From positions 2,635,725 through 2,699,724 of the forward strand of contig JAJHZJ010000532.1 in assembly GCA_023548195.1 (NCBI GenBank): a stretch of 64,000 nt of DNA, in the 5' to 3' direction. This document shows positions 1-11,164 of the stretch, in pieces (the stretch's first letter is position 1; each line of letters starts with the position of its first letter). The stretch comes from Bettongia penicillata ogilbyi (Eukaryota; Chordata; Mammalia; Diprotodontia; Potoroidae). The translations under genes and the position numbers were made by a program. The notes below the pieces were generated by a model, which had not been told where the DNA came from, did not search any database, and saw nothing but the letters and a program-made list of their open reading frames with translations.

Positions 1-739
1 TGTTTACACCTTGGCACTTGTAGAACTTAATTTGATTCCATTCTAACAAAACAAATCCTTTATCACTGGCCTTGAGGAATTCCAGATTCACTGAACAAAT
101 GTTCTTTCCCCTCTCCAAACTCATTTACAGTGTTCCTACAGTGTGGATATACAGAAAATCCCTCTGATGTTGACAGTGATCAACCCTTACCAAATTTGTG
201 GTTCTACTGCATGTATAATAGATTTTTTTTTTTTGTGGGCAAGGGGAAAGTGAGGCAGTAGTGGTTCTTAGTTAACAGTGGAGAAAGCGCTGAGGGAGGA
301 AAAATGTCATGTGTATGCACACATAATAATTTGTTCAGAAGGTGTGATCCTAACACAGAAAACAAAGGATTTGTGTTGCTTTTTTGAAGACCTGCATGTT
401 ATTGTTAAAGGGTACAACTGCTATTCTAACTTCTCAGAAGATCTTCTCATTTTAAATTCACTTTAATCATGAAGTGATAAAACCCTCATCTATGAAGCAA
501 GAGGCATAGCCCCATAGACCCATACAGTGACTTCTTTACCTGGGACAGTATCTCCACAGCCTCATTGTACTGTATGCTTTGCCAAGTGTGAAACTGCAAT
601 ATTCAGTTTATGAAGAATAGAAAGCTACAGGTCATTTTGCATGTGTGCAGCTCATTAGGGTTAATTAAACTGACATTGTTCAGCCTGTCTGGATAAATGA
701 AAATTCTAATGGCAAACTGACCCACCCTTGACTAGCTTT

Positions 740-747
740 GTGCAATA
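740..747 (+). promoter_or_regulatory. Candidate miR-25/92 family seed match in the putative 3' UTR
   Basis: GTGCAATA is the 8-mer complement of the miR-25/32/92/363/367 seed. It lies in the AT-rich putative 3' UTR, a permissive context. A single 8-mer can occur by chance, so only conservation would make this meaningful. Confidence 0.25.
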
Positions 748-1171
748 TTATAAAAGTAGAAAAAAAAACACTAGCACATCGTGCTTGGCTTTAAGAAGTT
801 CTTTAACAGTTGCATTTGAGTGGACATTTTAAATGCACATTGTATTGTAAATGCCAGCTCTAGCAAATTTACAATACTAGGTAATATTCAACGTTCTAAA
901 GTATTAAGTAACAAAATGTAAAGAAAAACCTAAGTAAGCATTTAGAGCAATACTATGAAATCTCCAATAATTGTTTGGACTGTTGCCTTTTTCTTTTTCT
1001 TTAGTGCAACTTTTCTGCAATGTAATTATTGTACTGCTTTTTATTTCATGTTTTTTACACTCATGACTTCAGAGTTAAAATATTCTACACCAAGTACTGC
1101 AATCACTTTTCTTGTACATGCAATGTAACAACATACGGTTTTGGTGCTTAACAATATTCCTTTTTTTCTTT

Positions 1172-1177
1172 AATAAA
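1172..1177 (+). terminator. Canonical polyadenylation signal AATAAA
   Basis: AATAAA sits in a T-rich context, and a TTTTGTTTGCT-type downstream element starts about 25 bases later (1201). This spacing suits cleavage near 1190-1200. It is the likely 3' end of the putative JMY transcript. Confidence 0.5.
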
Positions 1178-1199
1178 GGATATTTATTTGAATTATTTG

Positions 1200-2690
1200 A
1201 TTTTGTTTGCTCAGAAAAGATTTCTGTATTATTTGTGATTTCTCATTTTAGGTGGAGTGGATCATTCATGTAAATCTTACTTTTCAGTCATGCTGTAAGA
1301 ACATAATTTTCTTATTTACTTTCCTCCAAAGTTTGTTGTAAAATATTTTCTTTCATTGAAAGTATATATAAGACCAGAGGCATTGATTTTAATTGTAGAT
1401 TCCTCAGGGAAGATAGAGGGAGGATAATCCTGTCATTTCTCCCAATAATCAAGAAATTTTAGCAGTGATACAACTAGAAGTTAGGTTGAGTTTCACTTAA
1501 TGTAGTAGTCATTGCTCAGTCACATAATAAAAAACCAAAAGGAAGCCTTCACATGTAAGAGGTAGCAGTATTTTGTGAAAATATTTTGTGTACTGGGGAA
1601 CACACACCCCCCCCCAACTAGTTTGGTGGTTTTTAAACTTTTGAAGATAAAAGTGCTAAATCCCACCTTTAACAAGGAATGTGATTATGTTTATTAGCAT
1701 GGATTTGGAAAAAAATTACTTAAAATTAATCTTGAACTACTGCTTTCAAATTCTATGGATGTCATATAATTTTTTTAATGACAAATCTAACTTATGACTA
1801 CTATTTTGCAAATGTGGGAATGAGAGGAGTTCAATGTAATGTATGTATTGTTGTAATGTATTTCCCATGGAAAACCTAAAAATTGAAGTAACAAAAAACA
1901 GGAAGAAAAAACTTCAACTAGATTCCACAAGTGGAAGTCAGCTTGAGCTGGCTTGGTTCACTGATATTTCGAATCTTTTGCTCTCCTGTCCTCCTCATAA
2001 AGCCCATATACCCTTTGGTTGTCTCTTCAGCACTATAGTGCCCTTCCTCTCTAAACCACTGTCTGCTGCTTAGGCTATTTCTGCCCCAGAGGAATAGTCC
2101 CTGGAACGGGGCTTACTTAGATTTTCCACCTTTAAGGAAACAGAAAAAAAATGACAAAATGAGGGAACTGCCCCATTCTAGCTCCTCCTGAGTTGAAACC
2201 TAATTTATTTTTATTAAACAAGCATACATATTGAGATATTAATATGAAGTTGCATTGCGAAAGTAAATACAAGAGTTTAGGTTGCATTGACTGTTGGCAG
2301 ATAAACAATTTTTCTTTATGCCATTGTCCAAAATGCAACCAATGAACTCAGGGTTTGGTCTGTTGCAGATTAATAGAAATTCCAAGTTTTTATGTAATCC
2401 ACCACTGACTGAGTTAGTTACCTTAGGTAACTGAATGCTAGGTGATGTCACACTAGCTGGCTTATATTATTTTCCATATCAGTTAATGTAATTCATTTGG
2501 CCCATTGGAGAAAACCTGACCCTTGCTGTCATAGTCCACAGTTCAAAACTGTAGAAGGAGGAAGAAAAGATTCAGATGTCACATGGCTATGTACTAATGG
2601 AAATCCACTTAGGGAATTAAATATACATTGTTTAGCGTCCCACAATACCTTTAAAAAGATAAGAGGACTTTTACCCAATGCAAAAGGTAG
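1200..2690. other. Intergenic, no gene recognised
   Basis: AT-rich sequence downstream of the poly(A) signal, with a short C run near 1607-1616. I see no recognisable repeat family, exon or RNA gene. Short ORFs here have no recognisable domain. Confidence 0.5.
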
Positions 2691-3060
2691 AGAAAATCAT
2701 TTACAGACCATAATGCAATAAAATTAGTAATGAATAAAGGAAATCTGAGTAAAAAACACAGGCATAAGTAGAGACCGAAAACACTGAATAAACAGTTGGG
2801 CCAAAGAAACCACAAATCATAGACAATATCGTTAAATGTAACAGTCAAATAGCACGACAAAACATTTAGGATACAGCCAAAGGATTCAGGAAAATTTACA
2901 CTTCTGAAAAAACGTTCAAAATGATCATGAAAAATTTTAAATGTGGACAAAAAAAATCAGTTACCTTGAGAATAGAAAAATCTTAAAAATTTAGGTGGGT
3001 GGAGCAGAACAGAATAAAACCCAAAGCTCGTTTTTTAAAAAACCAATATAAGACAAAAGG
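2690..3060 (+). mobile_element. LINE-1 ORF2 fragment (decayed)
   Basis: The order of motifs follows the L1 ORF2 segment upstream of the reverse transcriptase: a 'cataatgcaataaaattag' block near 2709, an 'acagccaaaggattc' plus 'ggaaaatttaca' block near 2873, then a 'gctcgttttttaaaaaacca' block near 3026. No frame is open. Orientation is plus. Confidence 0.6.
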
Positions 3061-3194
3061 GAAATTTACAATTTCTCTGCTGATGGTTCGGTATGTATAA
3101 ATTATATGTACGTGTGTGTGCTTGCATATGCATGTGTACAGGGATAATAGTCATTCTCTAATAGGTAATTGCAAAGTACAGTATTCACAACCAC

Positions 3195-3805
3195 AGTGCT
3201 TCAAATCAGCATAAGAGAAATGCCAGTCAAAACAGCCTGAGGTTCCACCTCATCTTGCGTATTGTCAAAGACGACAAAAAATGGCAGTAGTCAGTGTTGA
3301 AAGGGTTGTAAGGTGGTAGGCATGCTAATGTTAATACACAGTTGGTGGAACTATGAAGCAGTAAAGCAATCTGGAATTAGAGACAGCCAAAATGTTCTCT
3401 ATAAAACAAAATAGTTCTAGCAACACTGTTGTGATAGCTAGAAAATTCATTAATGCTCATTAATTGGGGATGACTAAATAAAAAATTCTGGTACATGAAT
3501 GAATGGAATGTTGCTGTTCTGTAAAAAAAAAGATGTGTGTGATGAATGCAGAGAAGCATGAAAAGGTCGACATGAACTGATGCAGAGTAAGCAGAGCCAC
3601 GAAAACAATCTACAACAATGTAGATGAAAAGAGGTCAAGCAGGATTGATATGAGAGGTAGGTGAGTGGTCCCCAAGTGTTAGATGCTACATTTTTTTATT
3701 TTCCAGTGTATCAATCAGTTGTGCTGATTTTTTTTTTCCTCTGTACACTATTACATAGAATGATTCTTTGAAGGGCGGGAGGAAGGGATACTAAGGCTAA
3801 GTATG
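3195..3805 (+). mobile_element. LINE-1 3' end (ORF2 terminus and 3' UTR)
   Basis: Hallmarks in order: a 'gagaaatgccagtcaaaac' block (3216), an 'acacagttggtggaactatga' type block (about 3336), 'attggggatgactaaata' (3462), 'gaatggaatgttgctgttctg' type block (3500), 'tgatgcagagtaagcagagcc' type block (about 3578), then a 3' UTR with 'caatcagttgtgctga' (3712). The same 3' UTR subtype recurs at 53170-53655. Frameshifted and non-functional. Confidence 0.75.
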
Positions 3806-4075
3806 ATTTTAAAAACAATTTATTCTCAAAAAACATTTGTATGCCAACAGAATAGTATTGAAATTGATGAGTATCTACACAAATAGAAAATGACCAAACG
3901 CTGGAAAAAGATCTTAACCCAATAACAGGAAAAAACCCAAAGCAATCCATAAATTGCCAAAGAGAAAAACCCTCACATCAAATGGATTTTCCATTGAATT
4001 TTATCATTTAAAAAGCAATTAATATGCTACTATTATTCTCAAAAATAGAGATAAGCCCACCGAATACTTTTAATT
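3806..4075 (+). mobile_element. Probable LINE-1 ORF2 fragment
   Basis: AT-rich sequence with 'caattaatatgctactatta' followed by 'ctcaaaaatagagataag' resembles the L1 ORF2 segment just upstream of the reverse transcriptase. It continues the L1-derived block into the clearer RT piece at 4530. Highly decayed. Confidence 0.4.
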
Positions 4076-4149
4076 AAGTAAATGTGGTCTGTACTCGAGA
4101 AAACAACCATAAATCAGTAATGAATAGTGTTGCAAAATTAGGAAGAAAG

Positions 4150-4335
4150 CTAAGTGCATGACCGCTGCTGAGCCTCAAGTCAGGAGGGCATTCAAATCCT
4201 GCCTCAGACTCTCAATGGCAGCGACCCATGCAAGGTATTCATTTTGTTTACCTGTTTCTTCAAGTAAAACGGAAGTCATAATAGTACCTACCTACCTACC
4301 CAGGGGGGTTTTAAAGATCAAATGAAATATTTGTT
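4150..4335 (+). mobile_element. MIR-type SINE
   Basis: tRNA-derived head with 'gagcctcaagtcaggagg' and 'ttcaaatcctgcctcagac', then the core and 3' region 'gtttcttcaagtaaaacgg' and 'ataatagtacctacctac', in MIR order on the plus strand. Old and diverged. Confidence 0.65.
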
Positions 4336-4529
4336 AAAAAAAACTAACCTCTTTGCTTATTCCTTTCCCTTCCCCTTTGTAAGTCAACAGAAGGGCATCC
4401 AAAACGTAATTAACTAAATTGGATGTGTACAGGTTGGGCAAAGATTGTTCACCCATCATCAATGCTTAGCACGGTATTTAGCAGTTTGTAGGTATTTTAT
4501 GTTTCTTGGCTGACTACTAATAAAAACAA

Positions 4530-4990
4530 TAAGCAAAATTAAACCACCAAAAATTACAAAAACTACATGATTACTTCAATAAATGCGGAAAAGGCTTTTG
4601 ACAAAATTCAGCACTTAAAGGGGTATGAAAATGCCATTTTTAGTGGAATAAAAAACATTAAAAACCAAGATGTAGCATTGTTTTTAACGGAGAAATAGTA
4701 GAAACTTTCCGATACTAAAAAAAAGCAACATAAGGATTCCTGGCTTCCGCACTATTTATTTAACTAACTCTAGTTATAGCAATAGGAGAGAAGAATCAAT
4801 GAAGGATATAAACAGGAAAAAGGAAAGTATCCCTATTTGCAGATGTTCTGATTATGTACTTAGAAAACCCTAGAGAAATAGCACAGAAACTAAGATGATA
4901 AATATTTGCAACAAGGTTATTGGATACAAAATCAATCCACAAGAATCAATAGTATTTCTTTACAGTACTAACAAAAATAAAAAAATTATC
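4530..4990 (+). mobile_element. LINE-1 ORF2 reverse-transcriptase fragment
   Basis: Contains the conserved RT block 'aataaatgcggaaaaggctt' (IN..KAF), then 'gcagatgttctgatt' at the catalytic box near 4835-4846. In the sense frame the usual F/Y-A-D-D reads F-A-D-V, so the second catalytic aspartate is lost. The following 'ctagagaaatagcacagaa' and 'ggatacaaaatcaatccac' blocks also match L1 order. Inactive remnant. Confidence 0.75.
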
Positions 4991-4994
4991 AAGT

Positions 4995-5610
4995 CATCTT
5001 CTACATAGCTGTCCAAGTGACTTAGCTAAAAGCGCACACCTGACACGTTGCTTACCTACACAATAGCTGCAATGGCTACCTGTGCTAGAATGAAATACAA
5101 GCTCCTTGGTATTTAGGGGCTTTCACAATTTGTCTCCAACCTGTCTTTCTACATTTTCTCCCTTTCACACATTCTATTGTCCAGCCAAACTGTCCTTTCT
5201 GGCCTTTCTTTACCAATGTCATGCTGCATTTCTTGCGTTTCTTTTCCATGACTTTTCCTTCCTGGTTGCCATTCATGTCTGGAGAACACTTCTTCATCAA
5301 CCCAATCGTCTTAGAATCCACCAGATCCCTTCAGCGTTCATGTCAGGTGTCACCCTTCTACCTGAGGCCTTTTCTGATCTTTCCAGTTCCTATTGTCTCT
5401 CCCTGCCCTCTGCCAAATTACCTTGTAACATGTGCATGTGTGTGCACATCCGTATGTATATATTGCCTTTTCTTATGTCTATAAGCTTGGAGAGGAAGAT
5501 GCAGTTCTTTTGAGAGTAGTCTGTTCATATCTTTCGGCCATATCCATGGGGATATAGCACTTGATCTTTTATATCTGTTTAAATTCCTTACATTGTTGAG
5601 ATATCATACC
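4995..5610 (+). mobile_element. LINE-2 (L2/CR1 superfamily) 3' end
   Basis: Near 5070 the plus strand encodes an L-Q-W-L-P-V-like motif ('caatggctacctgtgcta'), typical of the L2/CR1 ORF2 C-terminus, followed by the usual phrase order for L2: 'cacaatttgtctccaacctg', 'ccagccaaactgtcctttct', 'tacctgaggccttttctgat', and the 'aagcttggagaggaagatg' tail. The open frames here (for example 5106-5513) are remnants of this element. Confidence 0.7.
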
Positions 5611-5614
5611 CTTT

Positions 5615-5935
5615 TCAAAAATATTCTACTTAAAAATATTTTCCCCAGTTGACAGCTTCTCTTGTCCTAAAAGCATTGATTTTGTTTTAAGTAAAAACTT
5701 TTCATTTCATGTAATTGAAGTCACTTTTTGTGACTATATCCCTTGTTTCTTTTAAGAATTCTCTTCACCATAGCTGTGAAAGGCTACTGATATTGCTGTT
5801 TTCTAATTTTTGACAGTGTAATTTCTCATATTTAGGTTGTGTATCCATTTTGAATTTATCATGTAATGTGTAAGCTGTTGGTCAAAATCCAATTTCTCTC
5901 AAAATGCTTTTCAATTTTCTCCATAGTTGTTCAAA
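5615..5935 (-). mobile_element. LINE-1 fragment, antisense
   Basis: Plus-strand text such as 'gatattgctgttttctaat', 'ttgtgtatccattttgaat' and 'ttcaattttctccatagttg' is the reverse complement of an L1 ORF2-type region. Decayed, no frame. Confidence 0.45.
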
Positions 5936-6400
5936 TTAGAGACAGATAATTTTCAAAAAAAGTAAACGTATTGCTAATAATCATTGAAAAAATGTTCAAC
6001 CTCACTGATAATTAAGTTTGGGGTACAACTTTACAGCTAGAAAATTGGCAAAAGTAATAAAATTAAACTTGATGTTGGTAGATTATAGGGAGAAAGTACA
6101 TGCATTCCCTGCTGGTAAGACTGGCATGCTTATAGAATATTTTTGTAGCGTACAGTGAATTTTACAAAAATAAATGTACTTTGACCTTTATTGTTGGGGA
6201 AATGCCTGGTTTTATAAAGAAAAAAATTATTAAAAATGTTCAAAGATTTTCATGGGAAAATTCTACATAATGTAAAATAAAGTGGAAGCAACCTAAATGC
6301 CCAACAGGGGAAAAGTTAAATAAACCATGATAAATTAGTAGAATGGATAGTACATAGAATGAAATTAACATGGAAAAGTATAAAGAATACTCAGAATCTA
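5936..6400 (+). mobile_element. LINE-1 3'-end fragment
   Basis: Decayed equivalents of the L1 ORF2 terminus: 'tcaacctcactgataatta' (5996), 'attccctgctggtaagac' (6105), 'acctaaatgcccaacagggg' (6291), 'ataaaccatgataaatta' (6319) and 'agaatggatagtacatag' (6340). Plus orientation. Confidence 0.5.
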
Positions 6401-6879
6401 GAAAATAATATGAAAATTAGTCAATATATGATTGTGATGATAGGAAGAAAACAGTCAAGGATTTATAAAGTGTCATGTATTTTGTTAAGTGTTTCAGAGA
6501 GAAAGAAAAACAATATCTTAACCCCCATATCGCTCACACTCTAATTGGGAGGGACAACGTGAAAAATTATGTTCATAAATCCATATGTGGATTTGTAGTA
6601 GATGGTGATATATCCCATGAGTCCCACAAGTCCCATCTCAAAACAAGGGCCATAGATGGCCCACTTAGTGTATCCGTAGTTAATACATAAACCCAAAAGC
6701 TTGGTGGGATGAGTCAGTGGCTGCTGAAATGGAAAGGGTGACCGAGTGAGCACAAATTTTGTTTTTCATTGAATCTGTGTTCACAGAGAATGAAAAATGG
6801 GTAAGAAAAAATAAAATACATACTGTATAGAGAGGAAGTATTTCAGAGGAAAGGCAGTAAACAGTAGAAGGAATGGGAA

Positions 6880-7960
6880 AGCTGCAGAAGGTAGAGCTGA
6901 AGTTCATCTTAAAGGAAGTTAGGGAAGCTGAGGGGGGAGATGAGGTAGGAGAGCATCCGGGGCAGGCAGGACAGTCAACTCCAAGGCACAGAGCCAGGAG
7001 GCGGACTGTCAAGTTCAAGAAGGAGGAAGCTTGTCAGAACAAGTTGATCGGAGAGTTCAAGGAAAGGAATAAAGTTTAAGAAGTCTGTGACAGTGGGGGG
7101 CGGTCAGGCTGTGAAGGGCTTTAAATGCAAAACAGAGGATTTTATATTTGATCCTGGAGATAATAGGGAGCCACTGGAGTTTATTGTGTGGGCAGCTGGT
7201 GAACAACTCCCCTACAAAATGAAATATCACAGTAGGAAAATCACTTTGGCAACTGCATGGAGGATGAATTACAGTAGGGAGAGGTTTAAGGAGACAGATT
7301 AATGAGGGCCTCTGAGCCACGGTGATGGACATGGGAGGAATGCTATGAAGGTAGAAAGGCTAATATGACAAATGAAATGACAAGAGATCAGATATGTGGA
7401 GTGAGAGTGAAGAGCTGAAAATGATGCCGAGATTGAGAACCTGGATGTCTAGAAAGTTGGGCAGAGAGAAGGATTTGGGAGTAAAGATAAACTCTGTAAT
7501 GCTGACTTTGAAATACCTGCAGGCCCTCCATCAAAATGGCCAAAAAGCAGTTGGTGGAATGGGACTAATATCGATCAGGTAACCATCTATAAAATGATCC
7601 TTGAGCCCATGGGAGTTGGTGAATTCACTGAGATAGTATAGAGGGAGAGCAGAAAAGGGCCCAGGCCAGAGCCTTTGGTGATACTCACAGTTTAGTGGGC
7701 TATGACACAGAATGAAGGTCCAGTAAAGGAGACTGAGGAGTGGTAACTGGTAGGAATAAAAACAGGATAGAGAAAGGGAGGATCTAGGAAGAGACGACGA
7801 TCAACCATGTCCAAAACTGCGGAGAGATCAGAAAGGAGGATTGTGAAGAAAGGTCATTAGGTTTAGTAAGAAAACAGTGGTAGCCTTGAAGAGGGCAGTT
7901 CCGGTTCAATGATGTAGTGGGAAGTCAGATTCCAGAGAGTTTAGGATGGACAATCCTAAG
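6880..7960 (-). mobile_element. LINE-2 ORF2 and 3' portion, antisense
   Basis: A long L2-like tract on the minus strand. Around 7110-7200 the minus strand encodes Q-W-L-P-I-I-S-R-I-K-Y-K followed by F-K-A-L-H, the signature near the end of L2/CR1 ORF2. Further right, the pieces 'agagggagagcagaaaaggg', 'cagagcctttggtgatactc' and 'gcggagagatcagaaaggag' on the plus strand are the antisense of the reverse-transcriptase region. Stops and frameshifts break the frame. One of the larger L2 copies in the window. Confidence 0.75.
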
Positions 7961-8269
7961 GGGAACCTCGAGAAAAGAACCACAAAAGTACTATCCTCAT
8001 TTAATTTCAACGTACCTGGTGACCAAGTAAAGTTAGTTGTTTGTATTGATGTTCCATATTAAGTTCTAATAAAAAACATTTTTAAAGAGAAAAATATTTG
8101 ATTCAGTAGAGTCACTCTTCCTTAAAGGCTTTTCTCCAACATTTTGTCTGCCATGTATATGTCCAAATCAGATGAGATCCCCTGAACGCTGTAACAATAG
8201 AGCTCCTTTTCTCTGATGACCCTCTGATGATTTATATCATGTGCCACATAAAACAGGGAGAAGCATGCT

Positions 8270-8470
8270 CCCCAAAAGCGTTTAGGACAATCATAGAGGA
8301 TGATATCTAGCTTAGAATTGAAACAGGAGCAATTACCAATGGTGGTGAAGTCATCTATGTGCTCCTATTCGCTGATATTCTGCAGATTGTAGAAAATTCA
8401 GGAACACTGAAGAATCTCCTAAGCAAGCTAAATAATTGATCAAGAGTTCTATCTACATGATAAAAACAAG
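8270..8470 (+). mobile_element. RTE/BovB-like LINE reverse-transcriptase fragment
   Basis: The plus strand encodes roughly G-G-E-V-I-Y-V-L-L-F-A-D-I-L-Q near 8341-8386, followed by a leucine-rich helix (LKNLLSKLNN). This order resembles the RT catalytic box and downstream helix of RTE-type LINEs. The second Asp of the FADD box is replaced (FADI), so it is inactive. A SINE separates it from the more 3' piece. Confidence 0.5.
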
Positions 8471-8489
8471 TGGGCAAAGAGGAAAGACA

Positions 8490-8660
8490 ACATGGCCCTG
8501 TGGGAAGAAAGTGCTTACAATTGGATGCCAGGATTTGGCCTGGAATTCCAACTCTACCACTTAGTGCCAGTATAATTTTGGGCCTCAATTACCTCATTTA
8601 TAAAAGGAATGGGTGGGCCAGATGATCTCTAATTCCCCTCATTCTCTCATTGTACGATCC
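8490..8660 (+). mobile_element. MIR-type SINE
   Basis: Degraded tRNA-like head ending in 'gaattccaactctaccact', then 'ttgggcctcaattacctcat', 'tttataaaaggaatgggtgg' and 'gccagatgatctctaattcc'. This is the MIR order on the plus strand. It lies inside the RTE-like LINE. Confidence 0.65.
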
Positions 8661-9340
8661 TGTGCGGAATACTTATTGCTGAGATGATGCTGGGCAGACA
8701 ATGTAAAGAGATGGCACACTAGTACCTATATCTTGAAAGGACAACATAAATTAGCAAGAACTGAGTCCAGAGCTAAAGAAGTAGACCAGACTGGATTGTT
8801 TTGGTGGAAATTGAACTCTATTTTTAAAGATGCCTTTTCCCTGAGACCAAGTCATTTAAAATGTGTGTGTGTATGTGTGTGTGTGTGTGTGTGTGTGTAA
8901 TTATTCTTCTGGTGATGCTGTATGACTGATTCATGGAATACCACAGTCTGAGAAGCATTCTGGTTGTAGGTTACCCAAAGGGCAATGGAAAGGCACCTAG
9001 CAGGGCAAGCAGGCTGCAATACATTACCAACAAAGAGTAATGTATGAGAAGTGGCTTCAAGAATGTCATCAGAGATGTGTAGGACCAGAAAAGGAGGAGG
9101 GTCATTTAATCTTGTGGAAAGAGCTAGAGAAAACTGATTGTCAGCTTTTGAGTTCCACTGTGATTGAAGTGTTAGAAGATCTAGAGGGAGGCCCCCAGCA
9201 TGTTGTGTAGACTCTCCCTATGGAGGATTGATGGGAGAACATGGATGAGAGTTACATAGGAAGAAAAAGCATTCCTAGGATATAATCTGTCCACATTGAT
9301 AGGCCCACAGATTCATTTAAATACCATGTTGAGGTTGGTT
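8661..9340 (+). mobile_element. RTE/BovB-like LINE 3' portion
   Basis: Near 9178-9260 the plus strand retains a 'ctagagggaggcccccagca' block encoding the L-E-G-G-P remnant of the R-G-R-P-P motif near the C-terminus of RTE-type ORF2, followed by 'ggaggattgatgggagaaca' and 'tggatgagagttacatagga' blocks usual in marsupial copies. It probably continues the 8270-8470 fragment across the MIR insertion. Confidence 0.5.
8862..8898. repeat. (GT)n microsatellite
   Basis: About 37 bases of GT dinucleotides with one TA interruption near 8872. Confidence 0.95.
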
Positions 9341-9505
9341 TTGGCTGCCATGTCATATTCACCAAAACTCAAATGGATCTCATCCTTTTGGGAGTTCCCT
9401 CCACTATGCCAATCATGAACTACTGCCTGCTCATTCAGTGGGATTCTTGTGCAAGTCCTCCCAAAGTTCACCACAGCAGAGATCCGATCAAGTGGATTTA
9501 TTTTT

Positions 9506-9940
9506 AAACATTCACTTCCATAAGATTTTGAGTTCTAAGCTTTCTTCCCCTTTCTGCCCTCCCTGATATAGGCTATACTTACACATTCATATTAAACATA
9601 TTTTCACATTAGTAATGTTGTAAAGAAGAAGTAGAACCAATGGGAGAAAAAACAACAGCAACGACAAAGAGAGAAAGTAGTAATGCTCTGATCTGCATTC
9701 AGACTCCAGAGTTCTTTGTCTGGATGTGGCAGCATTTTCCATCATGAGCCTTTGGGAGTTGTCGTGGATCCTCGCCTTGCTGAGAACAGCCAAGTCTACC
9801 CAAGCCGCTCCTCGAACAATGTTGCTGTTACTGTGTACAATGTTCTGGTTCTGCTCACTTCGCTCAGCATCTGTTCGTGTCAGTCTTTCCAGGTTTTTTT
9901 CTGAACTCGGCCAGCTCATCATTTCTTACAGATCAATAGT
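9506..9940 (-). mobile_element. 5'-truncated LINE-1 3' end with 18-bp target-site duplication
   Basis: Reading the minus strand gives the marsupial L1 3' end: the 'agaaatgatgagctggcc' region, 'cagaaaaaaacctggaaaga' type block, then 'gcagaaccagaacattgtac' type block, then 'ttacaacattactaatgtg'. The insert is bracketed by a perfect 18-bp direct repeat, ATCAAGTGGATTTATTTT, at 9487-9504 and 9941-9958, the expected signature of target-primed reverse transcription. The sequence is 5' truncated and non-coding. Confidence 0.75.
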
Positions 9941-9958
9941 ATCAAGTGGATTTATTTT

Positions 9959-10230
9959 CTCCTGACATTCTTAGGATACCAGTGGAACACTCTGCCCATC
10001 ACTTATCATCTCACCCACTGCATCCAGGGCCATCCCCAGTTACCTTGACTTTGTCTTGCGACTGGCAACTCTGCCACTTTGACAACTCTGGAGAAGGGAA
10101 TGAGGCTCATGCCTTTAGGCAACTCTGCCCTATTGAAATTCAATTCACTCATGATATCACTGGTCATCTCTGAGAAGAAAGGACCATTTCCACTACTACC
10201 GGGAGCAACAATAACCTCCCTCTTCACATG
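9959..10230 (-). mobile_element. Possible RTE-like LINE continuation, antisense
   Basis: The sequence flanking the L1 target site runs directly into the clearer RTE-like block at 10230-10990. No motif of its own is recognised. Listed by contiguity only. Confidence 0.25.
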
Positions 10231-10990
10231 TAACACACAGCAGTCAATCTCTTTCTGGGATATAGTTTTTTCCCTGCCATCTTTTATTCCTGTTCTTCAG
10301 AGTTCTTCATTGGTTATCTCTGTTACATATATGTTTACATATAACATGCACCTTTCCATGGCCCTTTATATAAGGTTCATCTTTAGTTCTTCAGGGGTGG
10401 CGCTGTTCCAGGCCTTGCTGCCATATACCAATGCCAGAATGATGCTTGTATTGAAAAGATGAGCCTTTGCAGTTATGGAAAACTTGGGGCCAGCGAAAAT
10501 GTTTGTAATTTCTAGAAAGCGAACCAGTCTTGTCTCCTTTCCCTTTTCTACTCTGGACACAGTTCACCATTTATCTGTGCTGTCCGTCCCAGACATGCAT
10601 ACTGTTGGACAACAAACTCTTCATCCATTTGATCCTTCCTATGTGAATGGACAAGTCAAACTCCTTTGAATGGTTACAGATGTTTCTAGGAGACTTCACA
10701 ATGTCTTATATCTGGAGGCAATAAATACAGTGTAATTGGCAAACAGGAGAATGGGTCTAGAGAACTACACAACTGAGGTTGAATTCCTCCTCAACTGGAC
10801 TCCATGCTGGATGTCCTCTATTACAATGGCAAATATTTTTGGAAAACATGTCCCTCTTCTATTTTATGTCTCAGCTAATGTTTATTATCCCAGGGTTATT
10901 GAACAAGATTATTTTTATTGTTATATCATTCAAGAAATCCTGAATGAACTTGATATATTGATGGGAGATCCCTTTTTGTGAAAACATCTG
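10230..10990 (-). mobile_element. RTE/BovB-like LINE, antisense
   Basis: The minus strand at 10366-10560 encodes K-A-H-L-F-N-T-S-I-I-L-A-L-V-Y-G-S-K-A-W, matching the 'KAxLFNTxVLPALxYGSExW' signature downstream of the reverse transcriptase in RTE-type LINEs. Flanking minus-strand sequence continues the element towards its RT domain on the right. The 64-codon frame is a remnant. Confidence 0.6.
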
Positions 10991-11164
10991 TAAGATTGTA
11001 TTTTCTTCTATCATGTCAATTTTTTTTTGGTTGAGAGAAATGATTACTAATAACCAATGATTTGGGGAGATCTAGAGTTCCCCCCTTTTTCTAAAGTAAT
11101 GATTTCACTGTCTTGAAGGATTACTGATTATGAGATTGTACTAAAGTTCTTACCAATTTTGTTC

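Larger units (their letters stand above)
1..1195 (+). other. JMY: Putative 3' UTR end of a plus-strand gene (probably JMY)
   Basis: This is an AT-rich stretch without recognisable repeats and without a significant ORF. It ends in a good polyadenylation context: AATAAA at 1172-1177 followed by a T/GT-rich tract (about 1195-1212). After that point the sequence degrades into ordinary intergenic DNA and repeats. HOMER1 lies on the opposite strand to the right, and in human chromosome 5q14 the gene converging on the HOMER1 3' end is JMY, an actin nucleator and p300 cofactor with a long 3' UTR. The assignment therefore rests on synteny plus the poly(A) signal. No coding sequence is visible to confirm it. 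Confidence 0.45.

Noticed and set aside
5106..5513. 135-codon plus frame
   Set aside because: It is LINE-2 3' end sequence.
7057..7332. 91-codon minus frame with Q-W-L-P-I motif
   Set aside because: Belongs to LINE-2 ORF2.
10366..10560. 64-codon minus frame with a protein-like signature
   Set aside because: The signature is that of an RTE-type LINE, not a host gene.
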